Assembly (NCBI RefSeq): GCF_000012825.1
Contig: NC_009614.1
Span: 186,001-250,000 of the forward strand
Origin: Phocaeicola vulgatus ATCC 8482
Lineage (GTDB): Bacteria; Bacteroidota; Bacteroidia; Bacteroidales; Bacteroidaceae
Length of the DNA stretch: 64,000 bases
Reading direction: 5' to 3'
Part shown: positions 1-8,184 of the stretch, piece by piece
Position numbering within the stretch: position 1 is the stretch's first letter
Layout: the number at the start of each line of letters is the position of its first letter
Notes under the pieces: generated by a model
What the model was told of the DNA's origin: nothing
Databases searched by the model: none
Seen by the model: the letters and a program-made list of their open reading frames with translations, nothing else
Program-made: the position numbers and the translations under genes

Positions 1-447
1 GTGCGAAAGATTTAATTCCGCTGAAATATCTGAAATAGATTTGTCTTCAAAACGACTCATTGCATAAATAGTACGACGCCGTGGAGGAAGCAAAGACAAT
101 CTATATTTCTCACACGCTTCCAAATCATTGGCCACCACACGAAGTTCTGTTTCATTTGTATAAGCAACCGTATGCTCATATAAATAAGAAGTAACTTCTT
201 GCCTCTTATAATAACGACGTAAATAGTCAGTTACCAAATTACGAGCAATAGTAAAAATAAAATACTTAATAGTCTCTGCACAGAGCATCCGATCGTAGTC
301 CATCAGCCGTACATACACATCTTGAGCCAAGTCTTCCGCCTCTTCTTTATGAGCTATCCTATAATAGATATACAGATAGACCGAATGATGATAATTCGTA
401 TAAGAATCCTCTATTAATTGAGTAGATTTCATGGATATGTTTTTCAT
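1..447 (-). CDS. ECF-type RNA polymerase sigma-70 factor, C-terminus outside window
   Basis: This gene is read from the minus strand. Its ATG is at 447 and it stays open for 149 codons to the window edge, so the stop lies to the left. Translation gives a region 2 helix (AEDLAQDVYVRLM), the usual arginine-rich segment after it, and the start of region 4 (LPPRRRTIYAMSRFEDKSIS, then a DISAEL helix). This is the layout of the short ECF sigma factors that Bacteroidales use to switch on PULs, commonly with an adjacent FecR-like anti-sigma gene, which would lie off the window. The only in-frame upstream ATG is followed at once by TAA, and a -7 box lies at 480-487, so this start is well supported. 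It is a separate unit from the regulator at 648 and probably heads a different locus. Confidence 0.9.
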   Translation of the reverse strand, partial: MKNISMKSTQLIEDSYTNYHHSVYLYIYYRIAHKEEAEDLAQDVYVRLMDYDRMLCAETIKYFIFTIARNLVTDYLRRYYKRQEVTSYLYEHTVAYTNETELRVVANDLEACEKYRLSLLPPRRRTIYAMSRFEDKSISDISAELNLSH

Positions 448-479
448 GTCTTCAGCTTTTTGGGTTACATTTACGAATG

Positions 480-487
480 CAAATATA
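480..487 (-). promoter_or_regulatory. Promoter -7 box (TATATTTG) of the left sigma gene
   Basis: On the minus strand this reads TATATTTG, an exact match to the Bacteroides -7 consensus TAnnTTTG, 32 bp upstream of the ATG at 447. No convincing -33 element was seen. The rest of 448-647 is AT-rich and holds no gene. Confidence 0.6.
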
Positions 488-647
488 GAAGGTAGAAGGA
501 CAAGAAAAACACTTTTTCTATTCTAATAAATCTCATATCATTACCCTAGACCAAAGACAGACTAATCCGCTAGTTTATAACAGATTAAGAATTTGACACA
601 CTCAGTATCATATAATAATTTGAGACTCTCAACAAAAAATAGAGAGG

Positions 648-3449
648 TTATTCATTGTTTTTCCCAATACTTCGGATGTACTCATTGGGAGTGATATTAG
701 TCGCTTTTTTAAAATATCGAAAGAAAGAAGCTCTTGAACTGAACCCACACAACTCAGCCAAAGCACTCAAAGTGTATTTAGCATATTCATCTTTCTCCAC
801 CAAGCGCTTGAATTCAGCCATGCGATAATCATTGATATAATCATAATAATTACGGTTTAGATACTGATTAAATAAATAGGACAAAGTATGAGATGATGTG
901 CCAATGGACACAGCCAAATCGGCAATCTTCAAATTAGGATTAGTATAAGGTTTTTCTCTATGCATAACAATCTCCAATTTCTCAGCCAACCGTTTACATT
1001 CCTCCACACTTATCTTATTTGTCCTGTATTTCTCTTCCGCTACAATATGGGATTCCTCAACTGGCTGAATCTCCTTTTCTATAACTTTAGCAGAGTCAGG
1101 CATCAGTTCTTCCCTTTCGTTCTCCACCTCTTTCTTTTTTTGATAAAGGACAGCAATGCTTCCGGTCACCACAGCTATCACGATGAACACTATGCTCCAT
1201 ATACTAATAGAAGACGCTATTTTAACCGTTAGCTGAGTTTCTGACTCTGGATTCCCCATCTGTCTTACTTTAAAAGTATAATTACCGGACGGTAAATCAT
1301 AATAAGTAATATCCGAACGACCTGTCAAAGCCATCCATCCGGTATCCTCACCCTCTAATTGATATTCGTATGACATAAAAGCAGGTGCCGTATAACTGAA
1401 ATCAGAAAAGTAAAAGGTAACATTCTTCTGAGAAGCTTCCAATGAAATTTCACTCTTGCCGCCATCTCCCACAACAGATTGCACTACAGATTTTCCATTT
1501 ACACATATATCTGTTATGGCAACCGAATAGGGAACGGATTTCCTCTGATTCATCCGCACTGTATCCAAATACAGAAGCCCTTTGGAGTTTCCAAACCAAA
1601 TGCCGTTCTCATCACGTACCGGCGGACAAAGAGTAAAAATGGAACTGGGAATACCATCAACAAAATTATAAGGAATAAAATGGTCTTTCTTATCATACCG
1701 GAACAAACCATTGTTAGTTCCCAGCCATAACCACTTTTCACGATCCTCTACAATAAACATACCATCATTCCCATCCAAAGGAGTCCCCGGCTGCAAACGC
1801 CTAAAAATAGTCATAGACAAATCAGAGATAAAAAGAGAGCCTTTGTCCGGAAAAAAATAAAGATCATGGTTGGAATCTTCGTAGATCACTCTTATTTTTT
1901 CCTTATGAATAAATCCCTCAGGAAACACATCGGTTTTCAATGTCCGGGCAGAGGGGTCCCAAATGCACATTCCATTCTCTGTACATATCCATCCTTTATG
2001 AGTGGAATCAAAATAGATTTCATATACGTTCCCTTCTGGCAACTTAGAATTGGCACTGGTATAATGAGCTATCTGTCTGCCGTCTTTATAGCAGAATATT
2101 CCTAAAGATGTTCCTATCCACAAATTCTTTTCACGATCCTGCTTGATACAAAAAATATGTCCCTTACTAAAAGGCATTCCTCCATCCGGTTCAAAATCTC
2201 TGAGTGTCAAAGTCGCAGGATTTAAAACATACATTCCACCACCGTATGTACCTATATAATACTCATTCTGATAATACAGACAACTGAAAATCATATTTGA
2301 GCGTAACTGTGGAACCTTGAAACTTTTATAACGATGATTTTCTTCGTCAATATAAAAAAGTCCGTCACGAGATCCAATCAGTTTCTCTTTCTCTTTGATA
2401 GCAAGTGCACGTACTGGCATATCTCTGGAATCAAAAAAAGGAGCATACGTATAAGTGGAGAACAGCCCACTCTGATATAATGTGTAATCCAACCCCAGCT
2501 GATAGAATCCTACCCAAATCAAACCTTCTTTATCAACCAAAACAGAATAAACGGAATTAGAACGCAAAGTTTCATCCTTCCCTGTTTCATGACGCATGGA
2601 ACGAACAACTTTCTTTTTATCCGTTGATACAAAATGAACTCCGTTACCATCGGTTCCCACATACAAAAGGCTTTTCCCATCACCGGATAAAGAAGAAATT
2701 ACATTACAACCTACATCAACAAAACGAGCAAATTCTTTAGTTTGTGTATCGAAACTGATGATTCCCTGCCCCATCGTTCCTAAATAAAGCATACTCCCAA
2801 TCCTAGCTATATTCTTAAAAGAACAAACATGCTTCTCTTCCATCACATTATGATAAGCCTCTATTTTTCTATCTGAAAGTCGCAGAGAATAAAGACCATT
2901 CTCCGTAGCCATCCAAAGTATTCCATCTTCTCCCAAATTCAAGCCACCAATAGAGTTCGCCGCCGACAACATATTAGGATCTATCATAATTTGGTTCAAG
3001 CTACCTCCTTTATAAATGAAAAGCCCCCTTTCTGTTCCGATATAAAGTATTCCTTTCCCATCATGTAAAAGAGAGCGCACAGCATATCCTATCGTTTCAC
3101 GGGCAATGGGCTCCAAACTATTTTTCTGCTTGCTAACACGCCATAATCCACTACCATTCCCCATCCACAATTCATTGCCAGGCATCTCAGCAATGGCATT
3201 TACCCGTTTCAATTTTTCATCTGAACCCGGAATAAGATAATGCTTGAAATGAATTCCATCAAAACATTCCAACGAATTGCCGGTCCCCAACCACACATAA
3301 CCTAAAGAATCTTTATAGATGGCATTTACCACTAAATCTGATAATCCCTCAGTTACAGACAAGCCACGAAAAGCGTAGGAACGAGAGAAAATGGGTAAAG
3401 ACAAGAATATAAGAAACAATATAAATATAAATCTTAAAATGTTTTTCAT
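648..3449 (-). CDS. Membrane-anchored beta-propeller sensor with AraC-type DNA-binding domain (no kinase)
   Basis: Likely glycan-responsive transcription regulator. After a signal sequence (MKNILRFIFILFLIF) come many propeller repeats with WLGT, WMGN and WIGT motifs, then a Y_Y_Y domain (YEYQLEGEDTGW, YDLPSGNYTF). A single membrane helix follows (SIWSIVFIVIAVVTG), then a charged linker and an AraC-type helix-turn-helix (LAELCGFSSRASFFRYFKK). The HisKA, HATPase and receiver domains of a hybrid two-component protein are all absent, so signalling must cross the membrane without phosphotransfer. The frame is open to 3527, but a -7 box sits inside that extension (3491-3498), so translation should begin at 3449 or 3461. 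A sister protein lies at 23285-26107. Its regulon is inferred from position only. Confidence 0.88.
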   Translation of the reverse strand: MKNILRFIFILFLIFLSLPIFSRSYAFRGLSVTEGLSDLVVNAIYKDSLGYVWLGTGNSLECFDGIHFKHYLIPGSDEKLKRVNAIAEMPGNELWMGNGSGLWRVSKQKNSLEPIARETIGYAVRSLLHDGKGILYIGTERGLFIYKGGSLNQIMIDPNMLSAANSIGGLNLGEDGILWMATENGLYSLRLSDRKIEAYHNVMEEKHVCSFKNIARIGSMLYLGTMGQGIISFDTQTKEFARFVDVGCNVISSLSGDGKSLLYVGTDGNGVHFVSTDKKKVVRSMRHETGKDETLRSNSVYSVLVDKEGLIWVGFYQLGLDYTLYQSGLFSTYTYAPFFDSRDMPVRALAIKEKEKLIGSRDGLFYIDEENHRYKSFKVPQLRSNMIFSCLYYQNEYYIGTYGGGMYVLNPATLTLRDFEPDGGMPFSKGHIFCIKQDREKNLWIGTSLGIFCYKDGRQIAHYTSANSKLPEGNVYEIYFDSTHKGWICTENGMCIWDPSARTLKTDVFPEGFIHKEKIRVIYEDSNHDLYFFPDKGSLFISDLSMTIFRRLQPGTPLDGNDGMFIVEDREKWLWLGTNNGLFRYDKKDHFIPYNFVDGIPSSIFTLCPPVRDENGIWFGNSKGLLYLDTVRMNQRKSVPYSVAITDICVNGKSVVQSVVGDGGKSEISLEASQKNVTFYFSDFSYTAPAFMSYEYQLEGEDTGWMALTGRSDITYYDLPSGNYTFKVRQMGNPESETQLTVKIASSISIWSIVFIVIAVVTGSIAVLYQKKKEVENEREELMPDSAKVIEKEIQPVEESHIVAEEKYRTNKISVEECKRLAEKLEIVMHREKPYTNPNLKIADLAVSIGTSSHTLSYLFNQYLNRNYYDYINDYRMAEFKRLVEKDEYAKYTLSALAELCGFSSRASFFRYFKKATNITPNEYIRSIGKNNE

Positions 3450-3490
3450 TACATTGTGCATATTTGGAACCTCGTGTTTATCAAATAATG

Positions 3491-3498
3491 CAAATATA
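3491..3498 (-). promoter_or_regulatory. Promoter -7 box (TATATTTG) of the propeller-AraC regulator
   Basis: Minus-strand TATATTTG matches TAnnTTTG exactly and lies about 30-40 bp upstream of the two candidate ATGs at 3461 and 3449. Because it lies within the open frame that runs to 3527, it argues that the longer protein start is wrong. Confidence 0.65.
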
Positions 3499-3524
3499 GT
3501 GAAAAGGGAATATATTTTCCCTAT

Positions 3525-3587
3525 CAAAAAAAGAAAAAATCATCATCCACTTCTTATTTGCTGTATGAAAAAGAAAGGATGATGATT
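3525..3587 (-). terminator. Rho-independent terminator of the heparinase-like gene
   Basis: Perfect 11-bp arms (AATCATCATCC at 3538-3548 and GGATGATGATT at 3577-3587) are followed, in minus-strand reading, by a long T-rich tract (plus-strand A run 3525-3539). It sits just past the stop codon at 3620. Confidence 0.8.
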
Positions 3588-3619
3588 TAAAAAGATTACT
3601 TTATAAAAGAAAGTTTATA

Positions 3620-6358
3620 TCAAAGTTTGCGTAAATCATGTCCGGGCAACAAATTATATTCTTTTCCATTCATCCTGACTTTACAAGGTGCAGAAGCTGC
3701 ATATTTCCAAACGCCCTCTTTATACACCAACATCACATCTGTTACTGTCAATGAACTTATTTCAACATGTGGAGTTTTCAATAGTGTACCTCCTCCCAAA
3801 AAGAAAATACAATCATCGCCTTGTTTATTTCCCCACAATGCATAAGCAGCTTGTACAGTCATTTCTCCACTTTTACACAAATGACCTGCATCATCCGAAG
3901 AAATAATCCGGTCCACACGCCCCTCTTTTTGTTGAATACAAATTCCGACATGACTTCCAGCCACACCACTTTCCACTTCTGGAAAAGTAACGGAGGAAAT
4001 ACATCCCGGCTCCTTTACCGAAGAAGGTTCATAAACAGCTACAAACGGACGATTCCAAGCTTCACCTTGTTGGCGGGCTACAAAAGTCAACGTAGGTTGC
4101 TCTTTGATAGCATAAGGCATATCCGGAATCCGGCTCAATCCTTCAGTCATCGGGCTCAAAGCCGAGAAGACTTTACGTTCAGGAGCACCTTTCATCCACA
4201 TATTCATACTGATATTATCCTCATCCGGCATCTGTATAGTAAACATTGTTTTAATATCTTTGGAGGTCTCGGCACTTTTCTTGTCAAACAAATAAGAATA
4301 GGCATATATATGTGCCCCAGCAAAAGCCAGTTCCTCCGTTGGTTGAAGAAACAAGCTACTCCCATCAGCAGCAGTCAAGTTCATGGTTTGTCCCATATTA
4401 TGATAAAAATAATCATGCATTTTATCTCCTCCCTCCACTTTCCTGCTACGGAAAATATCGACATAATATCCGTTCTTTTCTCCTGTAGTCACAATACTCA
4501 TCATACGGTTTTGATCAGCTTGTGATTCAGGTTCACGGAAAAAGACTTCACTATAACTCACAGGCTGATAATCTACTTTCATCCCTGCTTCGGGGTAGCA
4601 GTTCAATAATTTGAAAGCATGATTGCTTTTCATAACCGGATAAGAAGAGATTCCATCTACACAAACCGTATTGTGTGCAGGGAACTGACTATAATACTCC
4701 AAATAATCCAAACCGGAATAAAGGGTCAAGCCAATACCTCCATCCGGTGCCAGACGATATCCTTTTCCATAAAGTTCCATGCTGATGCCATTGGCATGCA
4801 TGTGATTCCCTTCACTGGCATTTTGGGCAATCATCAAACTATGACGTTTGTCCATGCCATTGCGTTGCACCAACCAACTGGCATTGGGAGCATAAAAAGT
4901 AGGAGTTACATAATCATTGATATCACCGGCAGGTATCTTATCATCAATTACCAAAGGCTTGTCACTGAAAAAAGAAGTTACCGCCACCCTCACATTTTTC
5001 TTTTCAGTCGCCGGTTTGGAGGCATCGGGATCAAATAACTTCAACATAGCAGTAAATTGTCTTTCTTGATATTTTTTACCATGTTTCTGGGCATTAGCTA
5101 CCATACGGGCAAAGATAGCAGGATTCAATTTACCGGGATGTGTATCGCCAAAACCCATTGTCATACAATCCGGAAACAAATATTGCGGGTCGGCGGCCAC
5201 CGCTTTTTTTATGACAGGAATCTCCTCGGTCAGGTCCATACCCAAATTACGGTCAAAGATAGTGACCATATCCGTATAATCCCCGACAACTACCTGACTA
5301 TAACCCGGACATTCAGCCCAAATACCGGTTTCAGCATCATAACCATAATCAGCAAGCTGTTTCAGTGACCATTGACGGATGGAAGAACGATTCAACACAT
5401 AATCAATATAATACTCGCCTCCCTTTTTATCCGGATAAGAAGCATCAGATTCCAAAATCATGCCGATGCTCATGATATAACGTGCCTGCATCAGATTCCA
5501 GTTATTATGCGGCACTCCATTATCAATGATATTATCCGCCCATTTCTTGAATGCTCCGGCATAGATGTCCATCTTATCAGCCTTATCGGTTTTCAAATAA
5601 TCATATAAAAAATCATACAATGGAACCAAAGCATTCACAGCATCCTCGTGAATGACTTCAAAACTGCTCATACCCACCAAAGTCTGCTGATGTCCATGAT
5701 TCAAATCCTTGGGAACATTCCGGTAATAAATCCCCGTCATATAAGTGTCAAATACCGAAGCTGCCAAATCAGCATATTTCTTCTCCCCGGTCATCCACCA
5801 AAGAAAAGCGGCATCACGGGCGATACCCAGTATCTCTACATTAATACTTTGGATGATATTTCCGGTTTTACTGATATTCACCCATTCGTACGGTCTGCCT
5901 TCCAACGTCCCATTTGCCAGATACATTCCCCGAGCATCTTCCTGATAAGGCTTCAAATCTTCCAGCTTGGGACGTACATAGTTAGTTGCATGACTGCGTG
6001 CACCGGTATACATCACCGTAGGAGCCGGCGCCTTCTCTCCTCCTGCATGATCATAATATTCTCCTTTAATATATACCTCCGTTGCATGAGTTTTCCAATA
6101 CATTTGCAAACGGGAAGTAAGCCATTCAGGCCCTCGGTCAGCATACCGGTCAGTCCGTTGCTTTAACTTTTCAAACACTTCCTGTGCCCACGGTTCTTCC
6201 TTTATCAACTTCTGCGTTTCAACTTTGCCATTACTATCCGTCAGATAACGGGGATGACCTTGTGACAGTTTCACCGATAAGGAAGTTTCCTGTGCATATA
6301 ATACACTTGTTACAAGCAAGCATATCCATAAAACGATCTTTCTCATAATTCTATTCAT
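3620..6358 (-). CDS. Heparinase II/III-family polysaccharide lyase-like enzyme, secreted
   Basis: A 912-residue protein with a cleavable signal peptide (ending VLYAQ). An N-terminal alpha/alpha toroid is suggested by HNNWNLMQARY near residue 285 and AECPGYSQ near 348. It is followed by a heparinase II/III-type beta-sandwich region with the family-like PAHNTVCVDG near 562. Enzymes of this superfamily cleave uronic-acid-containing polysaccharides by beta-elimination, giving unsaturated ends that the GH88 at 21823 could remove. At 912 residues it is longer than classic heparinase III, and I cannot place it in a numbered PL family. A -7 box lies only about 10 bp upstream of the first ATG, so M5 (6346, MRKIVLWICLL) is an alternative start. 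It is preceded by the alpha/beta hydrolase gene and ends at a strong terminator. Confidence 0.82.
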   Translation of the reverse strand: MNRIMRKIVLWICLLVTSVLYAQETSLSVKLSQGHPRYLTDSNGKVETQKLIKEEPWAQEVFEKLKQRTDRYADRGPEWLTSRLQMYWKTHATEVYIKGEYYDHAGGEKAPAPTVMYTGARSHATNYVRPKLEDLKPYQEDARGMYLANGTLEGRPYEWVNISKTGNIIQSINVEILGIARDAAFLWWMTGEKKYADLAASVFDTYMTGIYYRNVPKDLNHGHQQTLVGMSSFEVIHEDAVNALVPLYDFLYDYLKTDKADKMDIYAGAFKKWADNIIDNGVPHNNWNLMQARYIMSIGMILESDASYPDKKGGEYYIDYVLNRSSIRQWSLKQLADYGYDAETGIWAECPGYSQVVVGDYTDMVTIFDRNLGMDLTEEIPVIKKAVAADPQYLFPDCMTMGFGDTHPGKLNPAIFARMVANAQKHGKKYQERQFTAMLKLFDPDASKPATEKKNVRVAVTSFFSDKPLVIDDKIPAGDINDYVTPTFYAPNASWLVQRNGMDKRHSLMIAQNASEGNHMHANGISMELYGKGYRLAPDGGIGLTLYSGLDYLEYYSQFPAHNTVCVDGISSYPVMKSNHAFKLLNCYPEAGMKVDYQPVSYSEVFFREPESQADQNRMMSIVTTGEKNGYYVDIFRSRKVEGGDKMHDYFYHNMGQTMNLTAADGSSLFLQPTEELAFAGAHIYAYSYLFDKKSAETSKDIKTMFTIQMPDEDNISMNMWMKGAPERKVFSALSPMTEGLSRIPDMPYAIKEQPTLTFVARQQGEAWNRPFVAVYEPSSVKEPGCISSVTFPEVESGVAGSHVGICIQQKEGRVDRIISSDDAGHLCKSGEMTVQAAYALWGNKQGDDCIFFLGGGTLLKTPHVEISSLTVTDVMLVYKEGVWKYAASAPCKVRMNGKEYNLLPGHDLRKL

Positions 6359-6367
6359 TCTCTTTCA

Positions 6368-6375
6368 CAAAAATA
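6368..6375 (-). promoter_or_regulatory. Possible -7 box (TATTTTTG) before the heparinase-like gene
   Basis: Minus-strand TATTTTTG fits TAnnTTTG. It lies so close to the ATG at 6358 that the message would be nearly leaderless, unless M5 at 6346 is the true start. Confidence 0.4.
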
Positions 6376-6447
6376 CGTATCATAAAGCTATTCCACTCAA
6401 TCCAAATGAATTATTTTATCATCCGCCTCTTCCATTCAAATTTAAAG

Positions 6448-8061
6448 TTACCGAATATAAAATGTTTGCTTTACCGGCTCTGCAGTCTTTATCTTAGGAT
6501 CAGAGTTTTTTCCGTATTGCCATGCTATTACAGTTACTTTTACCGGATAGGTGGTTTTAGGAGGAATAGCAGTTAATATCAATCGATTACCATCCACATA
6601 AGCCGGTCCCGATTCCACATAAAAATCTACCGGCAAGCCACAACTGGAAACAGCAGATAAAGAAACGTACTTAGTACCACGCTTTATGTCCGGTAACGTT
6701 GCAAACTTAATATATTGCTGCTGTCCTTCCGTATTTTTAACCGGAATTATCATCTGAGCTTGCTGAACAGCCGGTTTATATTCTTCATCTCCCGGATGAG
6801 TTATTGAAAAAACAATATCCGATTTCTTGTCCGTCCATAAAGTTCCCCGATTCCATTGTATTCGAAATGTCACAGAATCAACTAAAACAACTGGGCCGGT
6901 AATCATCTGCAGGACCGGAGCTTTTCCAGCATGACCAATAGATGCCCCAACAGGCAAATCAGTCCAATTGGAAAGTCGGGGACTTTCTCCTGGAACAGTA
7001 TCCAAAAAAACAGGGGTCAATTGAAATGTGATACCATCTTCCTGTGGTATAAAAGCCGGGTGAACTTGTAAATGAGTATTCTGTTGGGATACTGTTTTTC
7101 CGTTTTGAGACACACTTACCAATTGTGGCTTCATATCGTAATATCGGGATTGATACGCCAAAGTAGCCTCTATCATCTCACGATCAAAAAACCAAAATGC
7201 TTGTGCAGGATCCCCTTTAAATTGATTTACCGGTGCCGGAATACATGAAGGCTTTTCATTTTTTTTCCATCGCTCCATCAACCATCCCTCCTTTGTCGGA
7301 TCTACGTGTCCATAATGCATTGCCTTCTTGATATAGAGAGCTATATATTGTGCTTTTTCCGGAGTATAGGCAAAGTGTCCTTCAGCAGGACAGGCCAACA
7401 TGCTTAAAGGCAGCAATGGATGCTCCTTGCGTTCTTTCAAACCTTCATTGCTCCATGTATGTGCTGATTCATATTCTCCCATGGTTTCCAGACAAGGAAT
7501 TTTATTGATGTTACGTTCTCCCCAAATATCCGGACATAGCCAGCGATCACGATGATATGGCCACTGACCACTGACAGAAATGCATGCCAATGTACGTTCC
7601 GGTTTATAGGCAGCAAGATAATAAGGCCAACTAGCAGCAGCCGAATGTCCTATGGCTATTAAAGGAGCTGTAGACAACTCTTTATATCCAGATTCTTCAG
7701 CAAGATCTGCCAAAAGGCCATCCAAAGTTTCCCATGCCCCATCCGTAAAATCAAATCCATGATTGAAAGAAGGACATACCCATATTTGAGCAACATCAAG
7801 CTCAGCCATACGTTGTCGGAAAGCCTCATCTTCAAGGATAGAAATTTCCTCCATATTGTGTTGGGCAACCAAGATTGCTTTTACTTGTTCACACTGCCCG
7901 GGAATCCACAAGTAAGCCCTTGACTCAGGATTTTTGGGATGAGTACTAAAATTATGGACGGGTACAGACCATTGCCAAATTCCTGTTTGTGCAACAAGCG
8001 TAAATGATAAAAGCCAACCGAATATTCCAAATAAAAATACATGTTTCATAGCTATCTTCAT
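6448..8061 (-). CDS. Secreted alpha/beta hydrolase, putative esterase
   Basis: A 537-residue protein with a signal peptide (LLSFTLVAQ). The N-terminal half is an alpha/beta hydrolase fold with a clear nucleophile elbow, GHSAAA, near residue 138, and a later His in the segment CPAEGHFAY that could complete the triad. The C-terminal half, from about residue 270, looks beta-rich and I do not recognise it. In a PUL beside a lyase such enzymes usually remove acyl groups from the glycan before backbone cleavage; that role here is inferred. It lies 89 bp upstream of the heparinase-like gene in the same direction and faces away from the plus-strand GH3 gene at 8185. A peptidase or deacylase role cannot be excluded. 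Confidence 0.75.
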   Translation of the reverse strand: MKIAMKHVFLFGIFGWLLSFTLVAQTGIWQWSVPVHNFSTHPKNPESRAYLWIPGQCEQVKAILVAQHNMEEISILEDEAFRQRMAELDVAQIWVCPSFNHGFDFTDGAWETLDGLLADLAEESGYKELSTAPLIAIGHSAAASWPYYLAAYKPERTLACISVSGQWPYHRDRWLCPDIWGERNINKIPCLETMGEYESAHTWSNEGLKERKEHPLLPLSMLACPAEGHFAYTPEKAQYIALYIKKAMHYGHVDPTKEGWLMERWKKNEKPSCIPAPVNQFKGDPAQAFWFFDREMIEATLAYQSRYYDMKPQLVSVSQNGKTVSQQNTHLQVHPAFIPQEDGITFQLTPVFLDTVPGESPRLSNWTDLPVGASIGHAGKAPVLQMITGPVVLVDSVTFRIQWNRGTLWTDKKSDIVFSITHPGDEEYKPAVQQAQMIIPVKNTEGQQQYIKFATLPDIKRGTKYVSLSAVSSCGLPVDFYVESGPAYVDGNRLILTAIPPKTTYPVKVTVIAWQYGKNSDPKIKTAEPVKQTFYIR

Positions 8062-8142
8062 TGTTTATTATAAAAACGAATCAGAATCAAGAAACACTCA
8101 ACTTTATTCTAAAATTATCTTCCAAAGAAATGAGTAAAAACC

Positions 8143-8150
8143 TATCTTTG
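8143..8150 (+). promoter_or_regulatory. Promoter -7 box (TATCTTTG) of the GH3 gene
   Basis: An exact TAnnTTTG match 34 bp upstream of the ATG at 8185, in the divergent region shared with the esterase gene. No -33 TTTG was seen at the usual spacing. Confidence 0.6.
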
Positions 8151-8184
8151 TACGTATTAGATACATATACAAAACTTAAATAGC

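Noticed and set aside
648..3527. Calling the left regulator a hybrid two-component system
   Set aside because: There is no HisKA, HATPase or receiver sequence between the membrane helix and the AraC domain.
3821..4525. A 234-codon plus-strand open frame
   Set aside because: Antisense to the heparinase-like gene; its sequence has no family look and the minus frame carries clear domain motifs.
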